Source: Hymenobacter cellulosivorans
Lineage (GTDB): Bacteria; Bacteroidota; Bacteroidia; Cytophagales; Hymenobacteraceae
NCBI RefSeq assembly: GCF_022919135.1
Contig: NZ_CP095049.1
Span: 186,001 to 250,000, forward strand
DNA: 64,000 nucleotides
Reading direction: 5' to 3'
The notes below the pieces were generated by a model that ran no database searches, was not told the origin of the DNA, and worked only from the letters and a program-made list of their open reading frames with translations. This document shows positions 58,879 to 64,000 of the stretch, piece after piece; position 1 is the first letter of the stretch; every line of letters begins with the position of its first letter. Both the position numbers and the translations under genes were made by a program.

Positions 58879-60072
58879 ATGAACTATCCGCTTCCTGCAG
58901 CGGCCCGGCAGTACGTTGCCGACCATTTGCATGATGATCCTGCCACGCTGGCCCTCCAGGCCCGTCGCTACCCAGGCCTGCCCGTACCGGAACTGGTGCG
59001 CCAAATCCAGGCCCGCCAGAAAGCCCGTACCAAGCTGCCGGCCTGGGCCGATAACCCGGATTTGATTTTTCCGCCGGCTCTGTCGGTAGAGCAGGCATCC
59101 TCGGCCCGTTCGGCGGCCTTCAAAGCCAGTCTGGTCAGCGGCCAGCGGCTGGTGGACCTCACCGGCGGCTTTGGGGTTGATGCCTCCCACTTTGCCGCCC
59201 AGATTCCGGAGGTGCACTATGTGGAGCGGGACCCGAATCTGGTAGCTGTGGTGGAGTATAATCTGGCTCAACTGGGCATTACCAACATTACCTGCCACGC
59301 CAACGACGCGCTGAGCTTTCTGAAAAGCACGCCCGACACGTTCGACTGGATTTATCTGGATCCGGCCCGGCGCAATCCGGCCGACAAGAAGATTTACCGC
59401 CTGCAGGACTGTGAGCCCGACGTCCTACGGATTTTGCCCTTGCTGCTGCACAAAGGCAACCGGGTGCTGCTCAAGACCTCACCAATGCTGGACATCGAGC
59501 AGGCCTTGCTGGAGCTCAAGCAAGTGCGCCGCCTGTGGGTTGTGGCCGTGGATAACGAGTGCAAGGAAGTCCTGTACGAGCTGGGCCCCGAGCCAGCCGT
59601 GGATCCGGAGCGCTACACGGTAAATCTGCTGCGCAATGGTCAGCAGCAGGAGTTCCGGCTCAACAAGGCCCGCGAAACCCGCGCTATTGCCCGCTATGCC
59701 GAAGCCCAAGGGTATCTGTACGAGCCCAACGTAGCGGTACTCAAGGCCGGCGGCTTCAAAAGCGTGGGCACTGCCTTCGAGCTACTCAAACTGGGCCAGC
59801 ACAGCCACCTCTACACTTCCGACACGCTGCGCTCCGACTTCCCCGGCCGGATTTTCCGCATCGTGGCGACCGAGCGCTACGACCGGGACGTGTTGCGGGC
59901 CCATCTAGGACCCGAAGCCCGGGCCCACGTCACGACCCGCAACTTCCCCGACACCGTAGCTGATTTCCGCCAGCGCACCGGCATTCGGGAAGGCGGCAAC
60001 TTATACATGTTTGCCACCACGGACCTGCAGGGTAAGCTGGTCGTGCTGGTGTGTGAGAAGCTGACGGTTTAG
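58879..60072 (+). CDS. Class I SAM-dependent methyltransferase, THUMP-like domain
   Basis: A 397-residue cytoplasmic protein. The methyltransferase core at about residues 85-240 has the SAM motif I LVDLTGGFGVDASHFA, the acidic motif VHYVERDPNLVAVVEYN and YLDPARRNPADKKIYRL in place of a catalytic D/NPPY. The C-terminal part (FKSVGTAFELLKLGQHSHLY, RIFRIVATERYDR) resembles the THUMP-like module found with such methyltransferases. An RNA substrate is likely by family but not proven. It ends before a terminator embedded in a long repeat. Confidence 0.85.
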   Translation: MNYPLPAAARQYVADHLHDDPATLALQARRYPGLPVPELVRQIQARQKARTKLPAWADNPDLIFPPALSVEQASSARSAAFKASLVSGQRLVDLTGGFGVDASHFAAQIPEVHYVERDPNLVAVVEYNLAQLGITNITCHANDALSFLKSTPDTFDWIYLDPARRNPADKKIYRLQDCEPDVLRILPLLLHKGNRVLLKTSPMLDIEQALLELKQVRRLWVVAVDNECKEVLYELGPEPAVDPERYTVNLLRNGQQQEFRLNKARETRAIARYAEAQGYLYEPNVAVLKAGGFKSVGTAFELLKLGQHSHLYTSDTLRSDFPGRIFRIVATERYDRDVLRAHLGPEARAHVTTRNFPDTVADFRQRTGIREGGNLYMFATTDLQGKLVVLVCEKLTV

Positions 60073-60090
60073 TGGGCTAATGCACACTCG

Positions 60091-60241
60091 TGTCCTTGCA
60101 AGGCACGAAGCAATCCGTCTTCGACTAGCTACAAACGCTCTTTTACCAAAAAGCCCTTTACTCCATCTGGAGTAAAGGGCTTTTCACTTCAGGACGCTCC
60201 GCAGAGGACGGATTGCTTCAGCCTTTGGCTTCGCAAGGACA
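60091..60241. repeat. Long nested inverted repeat enclosing a terminator
   Basis: Outer arms TGTCCTTGC (60091-60099) and GCAAGGACA (60233-60241); middle arms GAAGCAATCCGTC (60107-60119) and its exact complement (60207-60219); the terminator stem (60149-60184) lies at the centre. The word CGAAGCAATCC next to TCCTTGC is like dispersed palindromic repeats seen in many bacterial genomes. No ORF is present between the converging genes. Confidence 0.7.
60149..60184. terminator. Bidirectional terminator between converging genes
   Basis: AAAAGCCCTTTACTCCA and its exact complement with a two-base loop TC (four bases if the last pair opens), and A/T runs on each side. It serves the methyltransferase gene (plus) and possibly the glycosylase gene (minus). 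Confidence 0.85.
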
Positions 60242-60285
60242 TAGAGCTTCAGTTCTCATATCCTCCACATTAGCGCCTGAGTACC

Positions 60286-60921
60286 TTATTTAGCCGGACT
60301 GGTCCAGGGGCTGCCTTTGAGGCGGAAGCGCCAGGGCAAGGCGGCATCGAGGCCGGCGTAGTCGATGCCGACGCGGGGGCTGGCGACGATTAGGTCCTCG
60401 CTGACGGGCTCTTGATGGTCTTCCATCCAGATCAGGTCGCCAGTCAGGTCGGTGCCGTAGTGCTTGGTGGTGATGCCCAGGGCCTGAGTGAGCAGGCCGG
60501 GCCCCCCGGTCAGGTTGCGGGCCGACTTCGTGAGGCCGCGGCGCAACAGCATTTCGGGAATGCCTTCGGTAGGCTCTAGGCCCCGGATGAGGACGGCATC
60601 GGCCTTGCCAGTTGCGTTGGTAATGATGTTGAAGAGTACATAGCGGCCGTAAATCAGGTACGTGTAGGCCACGCCGCCGGCCTCGTACATTACCTTAGTG
60701 CGGGCCGTGTAACGGCCCAAATGAGAATGGCAGGCCTGGTCGTTGATATGGGCATAGGCCTCCGTTTCGACGATCCGGCCGCCGGTAAGCACGCCGTCAA
60801 TGTTGCTGAAAAGATATTTTCCGAGTAAGTCGCGGGCAATCTGGACTACGTCGGGGCGCTGGTAAAAGGCAAGGGGAAGCTTGGGCATAAACAGGCGGGA
60901 GAAAAAGCGTTTGAAAGCCAA
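60286..60921 (-). CDS. DNA-3-methyladenine glycosylase (AAG/MPG family)
   Basis: Removes alkylated and deaminated purines in base excision repair. The 211-residue product has VVQIARDLLGKYLFSNIDGV, the catalytic-Glu segment GRIVETEAYAHINDQACHSH, RTKVMYEAGGVAYTYLIYGR and ADAVLIRGLEPTEGIPEMLL, and ends before a PWTSPAK tail. ATG 60921 is used; an ATG at 60888 (MPKLPLAFYQRPDVV) is also possible and may be the true start. It is divergent from the B12 riboswitch. Confidence 0.93.
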   Translation of the reverse strand: MAFKRFFSRLFMPKLPLAFYQRPDVVQIARDLLGKYLFSNIDGVLTGGRIVETEAYAHINDQACHSHLGRYTARTKVMYEAGGVAYTYLIYGRYVLFNIITNATGKADAVLIRGLEPTEGIPEMLLRRGLTKSARNLTGGPGLLTQALGITTKHYGTDLTGDLIWMEDHQEPVSEDLIVASPRVGIDYAGLDAALPWRFRLKGSPWTSPAK

Positions 60922-60941
60922 ACGGCTGCCAGAGCCGAACG

Positions 60942-60976
60942 TTTGCCCGCGGCATACGAAAAACGCCTTATCTTTG
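60942..60976 (+). promoter_or_regulatory. Promoter upstream of the cobalamin riboswitch
   Basis: TATCTTTG (60969-60976) is an exact -7 match. TTTG (60942-60945) is 23 bases upstream, slightly longer than the usual spacing. The riboswitch begins a few bases after the -7 element. Confidence 0.6.
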
Positions 60977-60977
60977 C

Positions 60978-61172
60978 CCCGTTATAGGTGGCCAAACCCC
61001 GATTGGGGGGCGCGGCTGAAAAGGGAATCCGGTTCAACTCCGGAGCTGTCCCCGCAACTGTACGCTTCGAGTATTGGTAGGCCCATCCTCGCCACTGTTT
61101 CACCGAAGGCTGTTTTACGGCCTGAGAAATGGGAAGGCGGCCTACCGGGAGCAAGCCAGGAGACCTGCCTAT
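60978..61172 (+). ncRNA. Cobalamin riboswitch
   Basis: It has the ordered conserved blocks of the B12 aptamer: GTTATAGGTGGCC, GAAAAGGGAATCCGGT, CTCCGGAGCTGTCCCCGCAA, GGCGGCCTACC and the B12 box GCAAGCCAGGAGACCTGCC. It precedes a BtuB-like receptor gene. In this class adenosylcobalamin binding lowers expression. The 170 bases after the aptamer hold a small GCTTTC-GGGT-GAAAGGC hairpin and a hairpin over the start codon (61312-61343). Confidence 0.95.
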
Positions 61173-61311
61173 ACAAATACAGTGTTCAGCGCTTTCGGGT
61201 GAAAGGCGGAGAATGATGACAGTGGCGGCCTCGGCCGTTGATTTCCCTGTTTTCAGCCTCGGCTTCTGGTTGGCTTTTCCTCGCGGAAACAGGCCGGCAA
61301 GAAGTTTTGAA

Positions 61312-61343
61312 CCGAATTTTCCTAAACCGGAAATTTGGTTCGG
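61312..61343 (+). promoter_or_regulatory. Hairpin directly before the btuB-like start codon
   Basis: CCGAA (61312-61316) pairs with TTCGG (61339-61343) and TTTCC (61318-61322) with GGAAA (61329-61333). The structure ends one base before the ATG at 61344, so it would cover the ribosome-landing site and may be the riboswitch's translational switch. Confidence 0.5.
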
Positions 61344-63305
61344 ATGATTGGTTTTTACCGTTTCCGGTGGTTCGGGCCACCTTCGTTACTTGCTTTGGCA
61401 GCCGGCTTGGCTAAGCCAACGGCAGGGCGTGCCCAGCAGCTGCCCGCCGACTCGGTACGGCAGATTCAGCAGGTACAGCAGCTGCCCACGGTCCGGATTC
61501 AGGCCGGGCTGCCCAGCCGCTATGCCGTCGGTAGCCGCACGCTCACCCTTGACTCGGTAGCCCTGGCCCAGTACCGCAGCGGCACCGTGGCCGATGTATT
61601 GTCGGCCCGCACGCCCCTTTATATTAAGAACTACGGACCGGGGCAGCTGTCCTCTATTTCGATTCGGGGTACCTCGGCCCGTCACACCGCTGTGCTCTGG
61701 AACGGGCTCAATATCAGCCTGCCATCCTTGGGCGAGTCAGATTTTGCCTTGCTGCCCAACAGCGGTGCTACCCAGGTACAGGTACAGCACGGCCCGGCCA
61801 GCGCCTTGTATGGCAGCAGCGCCATTGGCGGCACCGTGCTACTTTCTTCACCGGCCCGGTGGAATACCGGTCCGCGGGCGTCGGTCCAAACGGAGCTGGG
61901 CAGCTTTGGCTTGCAGGCCAACAGCCTGGAAGGGGGCTTCAGCAATGCCCGCGTAGCGGTGCGCACCAGTGCCTCCCAACGCTCGGCCCAGAACGACTTT
62001 CCGTTTGAGGTGCGCGAAGCCAGCGGCATGGTACGGCACCGCCAGGAAAATTCCGCCTTCCGCCAGTGGAGTCTGGCCCAGGATGTGCAGCTGCGCACCG
62101 GACAGCACAGTGAGTGGCAGGCCGCCGCCTGGCTGACCGATGCTGACCGGCAGATTCAGCCCTCAATGGGCTCGGCCAACACCCACGCCCGGCAGCGCGA
62201 CCAAAGCCGCCGCCTGCTGGCCGGCTACCACCACGTAGCGGCGCGTCACGAGACGGGGGTGCGGGTGGCATGGTTTGAAGACGTGCTCAACTACCGCTCC
62301 GACGACGTGACCAGCAATTCCCGGGTGCAGACCACCCAGGCGCAGGCGGACCACACCTTTACGTTTCGGCCCAACGCGAGTCTGCGCGTGGGCGCAGAAG
62401 CCCAGCACTTCAGCGGGCGGGTAGATGGCTACCAGCAGTCCATTGACGAAAACCGCTACGCCGGCTTTGTCCTGCTGCGCTACGACCCGCGGCCCACGCT
62501 GCATCTGACGGCCAACTTGCGCCAAGCCTTGCTGCCGGGCCGACGGGCTCCCCTCACTCCGACTCTGGGCGCGAAGTGGCAATTCTGGCAAACCACCACC
62601 CAGATGCTGTCCGTGAAGGCCAACGCCTCGCGCAGTTATCGGGCTCCCACGCTCAACGAGCGGTTCTGGCCCACCGGCGACCCAAACCTGGCACCCGAAT
62701 CGGGGCTGGGCTACGAGGGCGGACTGACCCACGAGTGGAAACCCCAGGAAGGCTTGGCCCTACAGAGTGAACTGACCGGCTACCATCAGCTCGTGGATAA
62801 CTGGGTGCAGTGGCTGCCCGACCGCCTGGGCCGCTACACACCCAAAAATCTGCGTCAGGTGCGGGCCCAGGGAGTAGAGGCTGGGACACATTTGCGCTGG
62901 ACTCACCTGCGCTACCAGCTGCGGGCCGGGGTAGAATACGCCTACACCCAATCGAGGAAAGTGCGCGGCTACAACGACGACCCTGACCCGGTAAACCAGC
63001 AGCTGGCCTACGTACCCCTGCACGCGGCAGCATTCAGCACCGACCACAGCTGGCGGCGCTGGGTACTTTCTACGGTTCTGACCTATACCGGTACCCGCTT
63101 TATCGACGCCACGGGCAGCAACAAGCTGCCGGGCTATACCCTACTCAATGCCACGGTGGGCCACACGGTGCGAGTCACGCCAGCATGGTCGGCTACGGTG
63201 CTGGTGCAGGGCTTCAACCTGACCAACCTAGTGTACCAGAGCTACGAGTACCGCGCCATGCCGCTACGCTCGGGCAGCGTGAGTTTGCGCGTGAACTGGC
63301 ACTAG
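61344..63305 (+). CDS. TonB-dependent outer-membrane receptor, BtuB-like
   Basis: A 653-residue outer-membrane beta-barrel. Signal peptide residues 1-31 (MIGFYRFRWFGPPSLLALAA ... GRAQ). The plug domain is at about residues 45-165: SGTVADVLSARTPLYIKNYG, LSSISIRGTSARHTAVLWNG, VQHGPASALYGSSAIGGTVL. The barrel ends in the short aromatic SLRVNWH. There is no carboxypeptidase-like regulatory domain, so it is a compact BtuB-type receptor. The cobalamin riboswitch upstream makes vitamin B12 or a corrinoid the likely ligand. ATG 61344 is chosen over a TTG three codons upstream. Confidence 0.92.
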   Translation: MIGFYRFRWFGPPSLLALAAGLAKPTAGRAQQLPADSVRQIQQVQQLPTVRIQAGLPSRYAVGSRTLTLDSVALAQYRSGTVADVLSARTPLYIKNYGPGQLSSISIRGTSARHTAVLWNGLNISLPSLGESDFALLPNSGATQVQVQHGPASALYGSSAIGGTVLLSSPARWNTGPRASVQTELGSFGLQANSLEGGFSNARVAVRTSASQRSAQNDFPFEVREASGMVRHRQENSAFRQWSLAQDVQLRTGQHSEWQAAAWLTDADRQIQPSMGSANTHARQRDQSRRLLAGYHHVAARHETGVRVAWFEDVLNYRSDDVTSNSRVQTTQAQADHTFTFRPNASLRVGAEAQHFSGRVDGYQQSIDENRYAGFVLLRYDPRPTLHLTANLRQALLPGRRAPLTPTLGAKWQFWQTTTQMLSVKANASRSYRAPTLNERFWPTGDPNLAPESGLGYEGGLTHEWKPQEGLALQSELTGYHQLVDNWVQWLPDRLGRYTPKNLRQVRAQGVEAGTHLRWTHLRYQLRAGVEYAYTQSRKVRGYNDDPDPVNQQLAYVPLHAAAFSTDHSWRRWVLSTVLTYTGTRFIDATGSNKLPGYTLLNATVGHTVRVTPAWSATVLVQGFNLTNLVYQSYEYRAMPLRSGSVSLRVNWH

Positions 63306-63348
63306 CTCTTCAAACTGATACTCTTCACTTTTTCACTTTCCCGTATTC

Positions 63349-64000
63349 ATGCTTTCTGCACAACCCTTTTCTACCCTGTTTTCCCGCTTTGCCCTCGTCG
63401 GTGGTCTGGCGCTGGTGTTGGCCAGCTGCTCCGACGATCCGGAAGAGGCCGGGCCCTTGTACAACATCAGCAAGGACGGCAACAACGTCTTTGTGCTGAA
63501 CGAGGGCAAGTTTCAAACCCCCAACGGGGCCGTTTCCTACTTCAGCAAGGGCACCAAGACGGTAGTTGATAAGAGCATTTTCCAGACCGTAAACCAGCGC
63601 GAGCTGGGCGACGTTGTACAGTCGATGCTGGTGGTGGGCAATCAGGGCTACATCGTGGCCAACAACAGCAAGAAGATGGAAGTGGTGAACCTGACCACGT
63701 TTAAGACCATTGCCACCATCAACAATCTGGAGCAGCCCCGCTATGCCGTGGCGGCCGGCACCAACAAAGCCTATATCACCGAGTGGGTGAAGTACGGCAG
63801 CCCGGGCCGGGTATCGGTGCTGGATTTGAATACGAACACGGTGCTCAAGACCATTGCTGTTGGCAAGCAGCCCGAGCAGATCGTGGCCGTGAACGGCAAG
63901 GTGTACGTGGCCAACTCCGGGGAAAACAACCTGAGCGTTATCAACCCAGCTACTGATGCCGTGGAAAGCACCATCACGGTACCCGACGGTCCTAGCAGCC
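63349..64000 (+). CDS. BtuG-like YVTN beta-propeller lipoprotein (C-terminus outside window)
   Basis: 217 complete codons are visible and the frame is open to the window end. A lipoprotein signal (ALVGGLALVLASC, Cys near residue 27) is followed by SDDPEE, an acidic surface-export type stretch, then repeated propeller strands (VVGNQGYIVANNSKKMEVVN, AAGTNKAYITEWVKYGSPGR, VAVNGKVYVANSGENNLSVI). It resembles DUF5074/BtuG proteins, which capture corrinoids on the surface for BtuB in Bacteroides. It is 43 bases after the BtuB-like gene and in the same operon. Confidence 0.88.
   Translation, partial: MLSAQPFSTLFSRFALVGGLALVLASCSDDPEEAGPLYNISKDGNNVFVLNEGKFQTPNGAVSYFSKGTKTVVDKSIFQTVNQRELGDVVQSMLVVGNQGYIVANNSKKMEVVNLTTFKTIATINNLEQPRYAVAAGTNKAYITEWVKYGSPGRVSVLDLNTNTVLKTIAVGKQPEQIVAVNGKVYVANSGENNLSVINPATDAVESTITVPDGPSS

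Overview
This window looks like the chromosome of a GC-rich member of the Bacteroidota, most likely Hymenobacter or a close relative in the Cytophagales. Three things point there. Upstream regions repeatedly carry the Bacteroidota promoter form TAnnTTTG, with a TTG or TTTG about 19-20 bases further upstream. Shine-Dalgarno sites are mostly absent. The gene content (secreted CUB/CARDB protein, DUF4397 lipoprotein, BtuB/BtuG-like pair, LytS/LytR pair, DUF3467 beside rpoC) also fits. The species assignment is inference.

Layout. 1-3618 (minus) is the N-terminal 1,206 residues of a giant secreted modular protein whose C-terminus lies outside the window. 3.7-9 kb (minus) holds a DivIC/FtsB-like gene, enolase, a LytTR response regulator with its histidine kinase, and a secreted EreA/ChaN-like protein. 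9.2-24.5 kb (minus) is the S10-spc-alpha ribosomal supercluster from rplC to rplQ, including secY, map, infA, a zinc-ligand-free rpmJ, and rpoA. An O-antigen-ligase-like gene sits at 24.7-26 kb, between rplC and the str cluster rpsL-rpsG-fusA-rpsJ (26.1-29.7 kb). 30-44.8 kb (minus) is tRNA-Tyr/Gly/Thr-tuf, tRNA-Trp-secE-nusG-rplKAJL-rpoB-rpoC, with two small genes behind rpoC. Nearly the whole core transcription and translation apparatus is therefore contiguous and co-oriented.

45-50 kb has an M1 peptidase (minus) and, on plus, a biotinyl-domain protein, pyrH (TTG start) and frr (GTG start). 49.8-55.2 kb (minus) is GT2-GT9-O-antigen-ligase-like, a lipopolysaccharide-type surface glycan cluster, followed by an ECF sigma/anti-sigma pair that runs on into gmk and nadD. 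55-60.9 kb mixes a lower-GC orphan membrane protein, ahcY, a DUF4397 lipoprotein, an unknown secreted protein, a THUMP-like methyltransferase and a 3-methyladenine DNA glycosylase. 60.98-64 kb (plus) is a cobalamin riboswitch controlling a BtuB-like TonB-dependent receptor and a BtuG-like YVTN-propeller lipoprotein that runs off the window.

No prophage, IS element or CRISPR array was seen. The less ordinary material lies in the spaces and tails: hairpins between ribosomal genes, an apparent internal promoter in the spc cluster, low-complexity tails on S3/S5 and on L17/L22, a transmembrane ligase-like gene separating rpsJ from rplC, a long nested inverted repeat at 60.1 kb, and twin palindromes between the two-component genes.
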